From a virus, in IMG/VR virus record IMGVR_UViG_3300009094_000064, positions 1-25,535 of that record: DNA of 25,535 nucleotides; one strand, written 5' to 3'. The notes under the pieces were generated by a model. It made no database searches and was not told where the DNA came from. It worked only from the letters and a program-made list of their open reading frames with translations. Position numbers and translations under genes: made by a program. Below are positions 13,985 to 21,525 of the stretch, in pieces. Numbering within the stretch: the first letter of the stretch is position 1; each line of letters opens with the position of its first letter.

Positions 13985-14586
13985 TGGCTGAAGATTTTTT
14001 GACCGCCGAAACCAAACCGAAGCCCGAGAAGAAGCCGCGCAAGCCGCGCGGTCCGATGTCCGAGGAGCAAAAGGAAAAGATCCGCGCCTCGAACAAGGCC
14101 GCGCGCGAGCGCTTGAACGCCGAGCGAGCGCCGCAGGTTCCCAACGCTAAAACCGGCATCACCGCCGATGACGCCGAGGAAATGCGCCTTGAGCTTCAAC
14201 TCGCGGCGGCTCAGACCAAGATCAAGGAAGCGGCGATTTCCGAAGATACCCGGCTCATGGTTCATCAGGAGATCAGGGTCGACGTGTTCAATCTGAAGCG
14301 TCAATTCGTCGAACTTACTCCCTCGATGTGTCGATCTCGCAATTGTCCGTTCGACGCGGCGCGGGAGGCGGGCGCAACCGCATGGGGCGATGCTCCTATA
14401 GCGCAGCCGATGAACGACGGAAAGACCTTCGGCGATAGGCTTATCGAACTTCGGGATTATCACGAAGCGACGGCTCACACGGCTCAACAAGTGGAGAGCC
14501 ACATTATTACCGCTGGCGAGTTAAACAGCCGGCAGTGGAATCCGGGCCAGTCCATCAAGAACGAGTTTTTGACGGGTGCAAAATAG
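13984..14586 (+). CDS. Phage protein with basic NUMOD3-like N-terminus, unknown function
   Basis: The protein has 200 residues, coupled to the previous gene by TAATG. Residues ~12-45 are very basic. A KPRKPRGP AT-hook-like run is followed by SEEQKEKIRASNKAARERL, which resembles NUMOD3-type DNA-binding motifs (SeE.keKIr.s.K). Residues ~55-110 are helical (MRLELQLAAAQTKIKEAAIS). A later segment has one C-x-x-x-x-C pair (CRSRNC) and the end is unremarkable. I see no HNH or GIY-YIG nuclease core, so a homing endonuclease is unlikely. Position before the adaptor suggests a virion or head-completion protein that touches DNA, but this is only context. Confidence 0.6.
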   Translation: MAEDFLTAETKPKPEKKPRKPRGPMSEEQKEKIRASNKAARERLNAERAPQVPNAKTGITADDAEEMRLELQLAAAQTKIKEAAISEDTRLMVHQEIRVDVFNLKRQFVELTPSMCRSRNCPFDAAREAGATAWGDAPIAQPMNDGKTFGDRLIELRDYHEATAHTAQQVESHIITAGELNSRQWNPGQSIKNEFLTGAK

Positions 14587-14592
14587 ACAGCA

Positions 14593-15294
14593 ATGGCGAC
14601 TCCTAACTCCATAGCTTTGGGTCTAATTCAAGAAGTCGGCGAGTCCACGGACGACGCCGACTTCGTGTTGCTCGTCGAGAAGCGCGTCAACGAGGCCGTT
14701 CAGGAGATCGCCCTTGCCGCGAATTTCAACCCTTACAAAGCCCGCAGTCCGTTCAGTACCGCGATCGGGACGGCGACGTACAATATGCCCGCCACGGCGC
14801 GCGAATTGATTCAGCTGAGGTTCGTTACGGACGGCGCTCCGATCGCGTACGCCACAACTCAGGAACTTGTCGCCCGGCGTCTGAAGCTCACCGATCCCGG
14901 CAGGCCGCAATTCTGGCTTGAAGACGGCGTTGTAGTGGTCGGCTCTGACACCTTGCTGAAGATTCGGCTCGTTCCCGTGCCTGTCGCTGTTGAGAGCATC
15001 GAGGAGGAGCATTACTTCGATCCGACCGACACGGCTTCGGCTTCGAACATTCCGATCCCGCTGTCGTGGATCGTTCCCACGCTCGACCGCGTGAGATCGT
15101 TTCTGCTCGAAAACCTGGGCAAGTATGACGCTTCGGCGCTCGCGATCCGCCGCTACGAAAAGAGTCTGAAGCGCATAGCCGACAGGGAGAACAACAAGAC
15201 CGCCGACAAAGCCGTTCTCCAAGAGGTCGATATCGCCAATCTCCGCAGGCGCAGAGGCCCGCGCCTTCCCGGTAACTTTCCCGACACATGGTAA
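14593..15294 (+). CDS. Head-tail adaptor protein (P22 gp4-like)
   Basis: The protein has 233 residues. It follows the pattern of podovirus adaptor proteins: an N-terminal helix with many acids (EVGESTDDADFVLLVEKRVN), then TATYNMPATARELIQLRFVT, then GRPQFWLEDGVVVVGSD and KIRLVPVPVAVESIEEEHYF, the usual P..w...g..l.l.P.P......Y arrangement, followed by helices. Adaptors bind beneath the portal after packaging and seal the head. The start has no strong Shine-Dalgarno; only 6 bases separate it from the upstream stop, so re-initiation is likely. The end carries AAGGAGG, which serves the following TTG start. A siphovirus connector of similar fold cannot be fully excluded. Confidence 0.65.
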   Translation: MATPNSIALGLIQEVGESTDDADFVLLVEKRVNEAVQEIALAANFNPYKARSPFSTAIGTATYNMPATARELIQLRFVTDGAPIAYATTQELVARRLKLTDPGRPQFWLEDGVVVVGSDTLLKIRLVPVPVAVESIEEEHYFDPTDTASASNIPIPLSWIVPTLDRVRSFLLENLGKYDASALAIRRYEKSLKRIADRENNKTADKAVLQEVDIANLRRRRGPRLPGNFPDTW

Positions 15295-15306
15295 GGAGGT
15301 TTAGCT

Positions 15307-16944
15307 TTGGCCTCCACAAATGCCGACAATGCTGGAGTAAAAACGATTCCCTACGCCGGATGGGGCCGAGGGATAATCACGTCCAAGCCATCAACCGAAA
15401 TTCCAGATGACGCCGCGCAGGATATTCACAATATGGAATTCGACGAGTCGGACAATCTCTCGACTCGCAACGGCTTCGTCCAGCTCAACGCCAATACCTA
15501 CGCCAGCCGCATAACATCCGATTACTACTTCACGTCCGGATCGGGCGAGATCGGAATCCTGTTTACGACCGGAAGCCAGCTCCGAATCGTCGAGACGGAT
15601 GGAACGGGCGACACGAATCTGACCGGCGCTCTGACCCTTCCCAACGATACTTTTTGGCAATGGATCACTTATAAAGACCTGGCGATCGGCGTGAATAAGG
15701 CGACATCGGGCGACAATCCGGTGAAGGTTTCAACCGGCGCCGTAGCGGCCGCTCTCGGCGGATCGCCGCCAAAGGGAAAGTACATCGCGCTGTGGGAGAA
15801 TCGAGTGTGGATCGTTTCCGCTACGGAACCGAACCAGCTTCGAGGATCATTCCTCGGCGACCCTGAAAACTGGGCGACCGGGACCGACGCGCAGGGCGTT
15901 TCCATAGATATAGAAATTGACGATAACGACCTGATTACAGGGCTTTTCGCGACAAAAGACGCGCTATACGTCTGGAAAACCAAGAAGATTTACAAGCTCG
16001 TCAGGATAGACCCCGCGAAGGCGATCACGCTGGCCAGCAATCTAAGAGTCGCGATCCATTCGCAGACTATCGGATGCGTGTCGCCCTATTCGATCCAGCC
16101 GCTACTCGACGATGTGGTTTACCTGTCCGCGCAAGGCCTGGCGAGCCTTCGACTGTCGGAGTTGGCCGAGGACTTCAGGACCGCGCTGTACAGCCGGAAC
16201 GTGGCCGAGATCGGCAAAATCAACAAAACGACCGAGGAAATACCCTCGCTCTTGCTCCCGAACGCAAACCAATACTGGCTATCTTTCCCTGCGGCAATAT
16301 CGACACGGTCTATCAATGAGAGCTACGTCCTTGACTACTTGAACATCCAGGCGGGCGTAGACGCGGCGCGCTGGACGCGCTTTACAGGCCTCGCCGGCTT
16401 CACGGCCGCAACGTCATTTCCGAGCGCGACCGGGACCGTCTACGTGGTTGGGGCTGAGAATGAGGCCGGAACGCATCAATTATTCACGTATCGGCCGAAA
16501 GATTCGGGCGGCGTCTACAACGATAACGGGGAGAGCTACGCGAAGGAACTGAAGACGAAGGCCTTCCCGCACGAATCCGTTCTACTCCGCAAGGAATGGC
16601 ACAAATGGGGCTTTAACTTCGACCTTTTAACGAACAGCGCACAGGTCGCGATTCAGTATTTTCTCGACGACAATCTGAACAAGGGAGGCAATCAATCGTT
16701 CAGCCTTTCGGCGTCCACGCTCGGCGCGCTATGGGATCAGGCAATATGGGACGTTGACCTGTGGGACAGCGCCGTACAGGGGCCGGTCCAGATAGTAAGG
16801 CGATTGCTCTCGAATTCTTCAGGGCGGATCGGCGAGACGATCACGTTCAGGATCTCGAACGGTCAGGCCGATGAGGCCATAGTGATTAAGGACATGCTCT
16901 TGATGTATACACTGCTCAATGAAAAGGGAGTCACAACGCTCTAA
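15307..16944 (+). CDS. Podovirus tail nozzle-like beta-rich protein
   Basis: The protein has 545 residues and starts with TTG at 15307 (MASTNADNAG). AAGGAGG near 15294-15300 is well placed and no closer ATG exists. The N-terminus has the familiar IPDDAAQDIHNMEFDESDNL then STRNGF signature (p..a....N.e.d....l..R.G). It continues through repeated beta-strands: GKYIALWENRVWIVS, DALYVWKTKKIYKLV and IGCVSPYSIQPLLDDVVYLS. This resembles the propeller-like tail nozzle/gp10 class in short-tailed phages, which plugs the tail channel and carries the fibres. It sits between adaptor and fibres, as expected. A siphovirus-like hub is less likely without tail tube genes. Confidence 0.65.
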   Translation: MASTNADNAGVKTIPYAGWGRGIITSKPSTEIPDDAAQDIHNMEFDESDNLSTRNGFVQLNANTYASRITSDYYFTSGSGEIGILFTTGSQLRIVETDGTGDTNLTGALTLPNDTFWQWITYKDLAIGVNKATSGDNPVKVSTGAVAAALGGSPPKGKYIALWENRVWIVSATEPNQLRGSFLGDPENWATGTDAQGVSIDIEIDDNDLITGLFATKDALYVWKTKKIYKLVRIDPAKAITLASNLRVAIHSQTIGCVSPYSIQPLLDDVVYLSAQGLASLRLSELAEDFRTALYSRNVAEIGKINKTTEEIPSLLLPNANQYWLSFPAAISTRSINESYVLDYLNIQAGVDAARWTRFTGLAGFTAATSFPSATGTVYVVGAENEAGTHQLFTYRPKDSGGVYNDNGESYAKELKTKAFPHESVLLRKEWHKWGFNFDLLTNSAQVAIQYFLDDNLNKGGNQSFSLSASTLGALWDQAIWDVDLWDSAVQGPVQIVRRLLSNSSGRIGETITFRISNGQADEAIVIKDMLLMYTLLNEKGVTTL

Positions 16945-17823
16945 ATGGCCAGCGCTTTAGCAAGAGTGACGGATTTCGTTCCCGCAACGCCGATCCTGTC
17001 GGCCGAGGTAGACGCCGAGTTTAATCAGCTCGTCAATCTGCTCAACGGGACCAGCACGGCTGTCAAGGGCGTAATGAAGGTCAGCGATACGGGCGATCCG
17101 CCGCTTGAGCTGAACCAGCTTTCAACCGGGCCGATCCTGAAAGGCTTTCAGGCCGGCGTCGAAAAGTTCCGCATTCGCAATGACGGCTCGATCCGAACCC
17201 CTGGAATCTACGACACGAACGATAACGAGCAGTTACTATTCAGCCTGACCGCCGCAGCGATTAACGAGTTCACGATGAAAAATGCCGCCCTCGGCAACGC
17301 GCCGCAGTTACAGGCGACAGGCGGCGATACGAATATCGGGATCGCGCTTGTTCCGAAGGGGTCCGGCGTCGTCAAGATTCAAGCGGGGCTCCCGGTCGCG
17401 AACGAAGACGCCGCGAATAAGCTCTACGTTGATAACAAGCGGGCGTATTTCGTCGCGGCCTTCAAGATTGATGACCCTTCGACGTTCCCGCTGACTGACC
17501 AGAGTGCCCTCGCGTTCGTCAGGATTCCGAATATAGCAAGCGGATTTATTACTCGCGTCCATATCCTGTTTGCGTCAGGCTCGCACACGGCGGGCGGAAG
17601 CGTGACCTTCCGAGTCTTTATAAACGGCGCAGGCGTCGGTAGTGGCGTGGCCTTCACCGACACGAATAACACGGCCTTCACTTTCTACGCTGAGGACTTT
17701 GCCGATCAGGCTATATCGGACGGCAGCTCGATGACCGTCGTAATCAGCGCGAGAAGCGGAACCGTCACGGAGCGGAACGTCACAATCAACGTCGAGGGCT
17801 ATCAAAACATCAAGTCCCCATAG
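16945..17823 (+). CDS. Tail fibre protein, first paralogue
   Basis: The protein has 292 residues; the ATG directly follows the upstream TAA. The N-terminal ~50 residues (RVTDFVPATPILSAEVDAEF, NQLVNLLNG) match the next gene and are the attachment domain typical of short-tail fibres. A shaft follows with ELNQLSTGPILKGFQ and a KGSGVVKIQAGLPVANEDAA stretch continuing into NKLYVDN; the latter is the frequent phage-fibre DAaNK.YVD collar. The C-terminal ~140 residues are beta-rich (VRIPNIASGFITRVHILFAS and on) and look like a jelly-roll tip. It probably makes first contact with the host surface. Trimerisation is expected but not visible. Confidence 0.7.
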   Translation: MASALARVTDFVPATPILSAEVDAEFNQLVNLLNGTSTAVKGVMKVSDTGDPPLELNQLSTGPILKGFQAGVEKFRIRNDGSIRTPGIYDTNDNEQLLFSLTAAAINEFTMKNAALGNAPQLQATGGDTNIGIALVPKGSGVVKIQAGLPVANEDAANKLYVDNKRAYFVAAFKIDDPSTFPLTDQSALAFVRIPNIASGFITRVHILFASGSHTAGGSVTFRVFINGAGVGSGVAFTDTNNTAFTFYAEDFADQAISDGSSMTVVISARSGTVTERNVTINVEGYQNIKSP

Positions 17824-17831
17824 GCTAATAA

Positions 17832-18734
17832 ATGGCTGTACTGACGCGCATAACCGATTTCATTCCGAATACGCTCATCGTCTCACAGGAAGTTGACGAT
17901 GAGTTTAACCAGCTTGTGAATATACTGAGCGGGGTTTCGACGAATAAGGACGCCTTGATTAAGTATAGTCACGCGACCGACCCTGTTTTGCGCGTGGACC
18001 AGCTTGGCGCGGGCAAGATTCAGAGCTGGCTACAAAACGGATCGGAAAAGGCGAACATCACGAACGCCGGCCTTGTAACCTCGGTCGGCATGACGTCTAC
18101 CGGACAGATCAATACCAGCTTCAACGACGGGACAAATCCCGCGCTCAACGTCAACCAGATCGGGGCCGGACTAATCGAACGCTGGCAGAATAACGGAGCC
18201 GACAGGGCTTCGCTGTCGGCTCTCGGCCGATTCCTTCTCCCTGCGGGAATCGGGGCAACGCCCTCGACTGACCAGATAAGCAATTTCGGGACATACTTCG
18301 TCGATCCGACAACGCGCGCCACGATAGCGAATACGCTTGAAACGGACCTTTCAAGTAAGACCGTCGCGGCCAATACGTTCGCAGCGAACGGCGATTTTAT
18401 GATCGGCTTCGCTGAGATAGCCTATGCGGCAAACGCGAACACGAAGCGTTATAGGCTCTATTTCGGCGGGAACGTGATTTACGACACGACCGCCCTCGGC
18501 CTAAATGGCGTCGATCACATGGTCTTATTCTTCCTGATGCGAACCGGCGCCACGTCCTTGCTCACTTTTATAATGGTAAACTCGACGAGCGCCTTGCTCG
18601 CGGCGGCGGCGACGAGCGCGACCGCGCCGACGTTCTCAAATAGCAACATACTGAAAAGTACAGGGCTGAACGGGACGGCAAACGCGAACGATATACAGCA
18701 ACGCGGCTTTATAGTCGTTAAGGGCAGTGTTTAA
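17832..18734 (+). CDS. Tail fibre protein, second paralogue with internal duplication
   Basis: The protein has 300 residues. Its N-terminal domain (RITDFIPNTLIVSQEVDDEF, NQLVNILSG) is a clear paralogue of the preceding gene. The shaft contains two copies of one unit: LRVDQLGAGKIQSWLQNGSE near residues 55-75 and LNVNQIGAGLIERWQNNGAD near 102-121. The C-terminal ~140 residues differ completely from the first fibre (YRLYFGGNVIYDTTALGLNG; MVLFFLMRTGATSLLTFIMV), so the two probably have distinct receptor tips or form a fibre pair. The ribosome site is weak; the ATG starts 9 bases after the upstream stop. Confidence 0.7.
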   Translation: MAVLTRITDFIPNTLIVSQEVDDEFNQLVNILSGVSTNKDALIKYSHATDPVLRVDQLGAGKIQSWLQNGSEKANITNAGLVTSVGMTSTGQINTSFNDGTNPALNVNQIGAGLIERWQNNGADRASLSALGRFLLPAGIGATPSTDQISNFGTYFVDPTTRATIANTLETDLSSKTVAANTFAANGDFMIGFAEIAYAANANTKRYRLYFGGNVIYDTTALGLNGVDHMVLFFLMRTGATSLLTFIMVNSTSALLAAAATSATAPTFSNSNILKSTGLNGTANANDIQQRGFIVVKGSV

Positions 18735-18735
18735 T

Positions 18736-19371
18736 ATGAGCGAACCGAAAGTAACGTGGTTTGATGACTTTCTAGGCATCCGGATCAACCCGATCTATGC
18801 GATCTCGCTGGCTGGAACCGGCGATGTGAAAATATCGGACGGCCCGAACGGGGTCCTTGCGCTCTACGCGACATCCGCCGCGGCCGGGACGGCGCGCGTA
18901 AGGCTCGGCGAGGAACCTGGGAATAGTCTTCACAACGCCCTCAATTTCAGCGCGAGAAAGAATCTCGTTTATCAAGCTCGCGTCTTCCTGAATCGCAATA
19001 CGGACATTCAGGCGACGGTCGGGCTGACAGGTCTGAACGATCCCCACAACGTTTTGGCCCTTGTTTATGACCACCCCCATACGCAAGAGGGGTGGTTTTT
19101 CCAGGGGATAAACGAAGGCGCAAACCTGACTATCCCTATAGGCTTCAAACATGATCCTGGCGCGTACTTTACGGTTAGGATCGAAGCCGATCCGGACATC
19201 GCCAAGGTCTTCATCAGCGGCGAGGTCGAACCGAGGGCCGTTATCGGCCACGAATTCATACCGGACGGACTGTGCGCCGAATTCCAGGTCTGGAATAGGC
19301 CGCTCAGCGGCGGACTCTATTCACAGCCGACGCTTTATGCTGACTATCTCTCGATCACTCAGGATCGCTAA
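18736..19371 (+). CDS. Beta-sandwich (lectin-like) tail-associated protein
   Basis: The protein has 211 residues from ATG 18736, one base after the preceding TAA; an in-frame start at 18727 would overlap it. The protein is built of beta-strands with Gly and polar turns (WFDDFLGIRINPIYAISLAG; YFTVRIEADPDIAKVFISGE; CAEFQVWNRPLSGGLYS). Alternating strands ending in a long-range Y-A-D-Y-L pair resemble concanavalin-A-like carbohydrate-binding domains seen on phage tails. No catalytic residues for a depolymerase are obvious. It could be a receptor-binding or head-fibre component. A terminator-like hairpin lies inside the gene at 19070-19100. Confidence 0.5.
   Translation: MSEPKVTWFDDFLGIRINPIYAISLAGTGDVKISDGPNGVLALYATSAAAGTARVRLGEEPGNSLHNALNFSARKNLVYQARVFLNRNTDIQATVGLTGLNDPHNVLALVYDHPHTQEGWFFQGINEGANLTIPIGFKHDPGAYFTVRIEADPDIAKVFISGEVEPRAVIGHEFIPDGLCAEFQVWNRPLSGGLYSQPTLYADYLSITQDR
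19070..19100 (+). terminator. Intragenic terminator-like hairpin
   Basis: ACCACCCC (19070-19077) pairs perfectly with GGGGTGGT (19089-19096) around an 11-nt loop, followed directly by a T run ending at 19100. The geometry equals a weak rho-independent terminator, but it is inside a coding frame (YDHPHTQEGWFFQ). It could lower expression of the downstream ejection genes, or be chance. The reverse strand has no T tract in the needed place. Confidence 0.35.
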
Positions 19372-19381
19372 AGGAGACTAG

Positions 19382-20344
19382 ATGGCCGTTTCCAATCTCT
19401 CGCCGTTTCAACAGGCGCTTCAATCCGTGGTCGGATCGGGCAAGGGAGCGGGCGCTAATCTAACGCCTGAAATCCTCGGCCGCGTGGCTGATTCCGTTTT
19501 TGGCCCGTTTCCGATTCCGCCCGGTTCGCAAATCATCTTCCAAGGGCCGGACCGCGCCGAGTGGATTGACGCCGAGGGCTATCGCCACAGTGCCACGCGC
19601 TCGCTCGATGGTAGAGATCCGAACGCCGGACGCGTCCGCGAGCAAACCGACCGACCGCCGATTCTCCCAGCCGGACAGGGCCAGCAAGACCTTTTAGGCC
19701 AACTGACCGGCGCGCAGGGCATACAGTCCGACATCGAAGCCGTCAGAAACCTTGCCGCGAGATTGCAGGAACCCGCCGTACTGGCGCAGCTGGACCCGCA
19801 GACAAAGGCCGCGCTTGACCAGATCACGCAAAATACGCTCACGCAACTAACTCAACAATTCCAGCAGGACCAGGCTCGCCAGCTCGCCGCACTGTTCGGC
19901 AATCGCGTACAGCAAAGCTCGATTGCCACGAACGCCGTAGGCCAGCTTTTAGAGAATCAGGGCCGGGTTACATCGCAGGCCTTAGCCGAAGGCGCAGGGC
20001 GCGAGCTTGGCGCCCGTCAGTTCATCACGGACACTCAGCGGGCAAATCTAGCAACGGCCTTGCAAGGCCTACTTGCTGGCGCGGACGTTCAGAGCGGCTT
20101 GATTCAAAACCTGACCGGCCAGCAAACGCAGCGCGATATCGCGGGTGGGAATCTCAATTTAGGCTTCGCGGACCTGGCCGAGCGATCACGCGCGACCGGA
20201 CTGGACTTCGAGCTAGGCCAGCAAGAGGCGGATCGAAAACTTGCCGAATCTCGCGCGCTCTTGCCGAAGATACTCGCGACGATTCAAACTCTCGGACAGG
20301 CTGCGCAAGGAATCGGCACGGGCATTGCCGGTTTTAAGGGGTGA
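19382..20344 (+). CDS. Internal virion / DNA-ejection protein, small
   Basis: The protein has 320 residues, with AAGGAG upstream. Residues ~30-105 are hydrophilic with several P and G. From ~105 the chain is almost continuous Gln/Ala/Leu-rich helix: LTQLTQQFQQDQARQLAALF, RELGARQFITDTQRANLATA, FELGQQEADRKLAESRALLP. It closes with LPKILATIQTLGQAAQGIGTG, an Ala/Gly-rich helix. This is the composition of small podovirus ejection proteins such as P22 gp7/gp20 or T7 gp14, which leave the head first and build a channel. Three such genes in a row follow the tail genes here. The assignment is by composition and order only. Confidence 0.5.
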   Translation: MAVSNLSPFQQALQSVVGSGKGAGANLTPEILGRVADSVFGPFPIPPGSQIIFQGPDRAEWIDAEGYRHSATRSLDGRDPNAGRVREQTDRPPILPAGQGQQDLLGQLTGAQGIQSDIEAVRNLAARLQEPAVLAQLDPQTKAALDQITQNTLTQLTQQFQQDQARQLAALFGNRVQQSSIATNAVGQLLENQGRVTSQALAEGAGRELGARQFITDTQRANLATALQGLLAGADVQSGLIQNLTGQQTQRDIAGGNLNLGFADLAERSRATGLDFELGQQEADRKLAESRALLPKILATIQTLGQAAQGIGTGIAGFKG

Positions 20345-20347
20345 TCT

Positions 20348-21523
20348 ATGGAATTTGGACCAGCTACAACGGGCGTACAACAGGCGATTTTGGCGCTACT
20401 CCAAGGGCGAAGCCCCAGCCCCGTGGCGCCCGTACCGCTCGCGCCCACGGGCGGAATCGGACCGCTCGAAATGGACACCACGGCGGCGCTCGCGGCGCTT
20501 CAACCGCAGCCCGTTCCAGCGCCACTGCCCGGACCTGTAGACGCTGAAGCGATCCGATCACGCTTCGCCGGGATGGCCGGACCTGAGCCGGCTGCGCCCA
20601 CAGTCGAGCCGACGAGCCTGATTATTCGGATCGCTCGCGCGCTCCAAGGATTCGGCGCGGGCGTCCAAGGACAAGGGCCGCAATTTCTCGCGCAGCTCGC
20701 CGAACAGCGCGAAGCTCCACAGCGTGAGTACCGGGCGAGAAAGGAGCGCTTCGATGCGCGAAAGCAGGATCTCGAATTCGCCGGCGAACAGGCTGTACTG
20801 TCAGCCGAGGATCGCCGGGCGCAACGAACTCAACAGCTATTGGACAAGCAAGCTGACCGGGACTTCGAGGAGTCGCTGAAGCGCGCGGGACTCAAGAGCG
20901 CTGAAGCCATCGCCCAGATGCGCGCCGCTTTCGACCTTGAGCGAGACGCCCGTAAGGCCGAATTCGAGCGGCAGGAACAGGCGCGCAAGGACGCCAAGGA
21001 CCGCAAAGCGGCAGTTACCACGCTGGCGAATACTTTTACGGACGATTTTAAAGTCTCGCGACAGGAAGCGCTGCGATTCGCCCAACACGAAATAGAAGGG
21101 ACGGCCCTCAGCGCGGCGGACGCCAAGCGCTATGGCCGAATCGAGAAGTACAGGCCAGCCGCAGGCGGAACCGGGTCGGGCGGCGGAAGCGGTAAGGTAA
21201 TGGTCGAGATCGTAAACCCTGACGGCTCGACATCCGTGGTTCCTTTCAATCAACAGGTAAGCGCAGCGATCAACGCCGGGAATGTAGATCAGGGGCCGCG
21301 CGGCGTCTTCGTTGATGGCGGAAGCGTAACGCCCCGACCGATGCCCGGCGCGCCTGGCGGGCCACAAGGCCCATTCGTTCCACCTTCAGCGCTCGCCGCC
21401 CCGCAGCCGCCAGCCGGGACTGTATTCACGCGCGCCCAGGTAGAGGCGCACGCCAAGAAGACGAAACGCGATCCAGCCGCCGTTGAAGCCGACATACGGG
21501 CGCGGGGCGGCGTCGTGCAATAG
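20348..21523 (+). CDS. Internal virion / DNA-ejection protein, coiled-coil
   Basis: The protein has 391 residues, with AAGGGG at 20336-20341. Residues 1-~90 are Pro/Ala-rich. Residues ~95-115 contain an amphipathic helix (LIIRIARALQGFGAG). A very long charged coiled coil follows at ~120-230 (ARKERFDARKQDLEFAGEQA; MRAAFDLERDARKAEFERQE). The remainder is Gly/Pro-rich and ends with a small helical motif (TRAQVEAHAKKTKRDPAAVE). Coiled-coil ejection proteins form the tube through the cell envelope in podoviruses, and position between two other such genes supports this. No enzymatic motif was found. Confidence 0.5.
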   Translation: MEFGPATTGVQQAILALLQGRSPSPVAPVPLAPTGGIGPLEMDTTAALAALQPQPVPAPLPGPVDAEAIRSRFAGMAGPEPAAPTVEPTSLIIRIARALQGFGAGVQGQGPQFLAQLAEQREAPQREYRARKERFDARKQDLEFAGEQAVLSAEDRRAQRTQQLLDKQADRDFEESLKRAGLKSAEAIAQMRAAFDLERDARKAEFERQEQARKDAKDRKAAVTTLANTFTDDFKVSRQEALRFAQHEIEGTALSAADAKRYGRIEKYRPAAGGTGSGGGSGKVMVEIVNPDGSTSVVPFNQQVSAAINAGNVDQGPRGVFVDGGSVTPRPMPGAPGGPQGPFVPPSALAAPQPPAGTVFTRAQVEAHAKKTKRDPAAVEADIRARGGVVQ

Positions 21524-21525
21524 TT

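Noticed and set aside
13984-14586. Homing endonuclease
   Set aside because: Only a NUMOD3-like basic N-terminus is visible; no HNH, GIY-YIG or LAGLIDADG core follows.
14623-15222. Open frame on the minus strand (199 codons) opposite the adaptor gene
   Set aside because: It is antisense to a recognisable adaptor protein and its translation shows no family pattern.
14593-19371. Siphovirus tail module with tape measure and frameshifted chaperones
   Set aside because: No tube protein, tape measure or slippery-site overlap is present; adaptor, nozzle-like and fibre genes follow each other directly.
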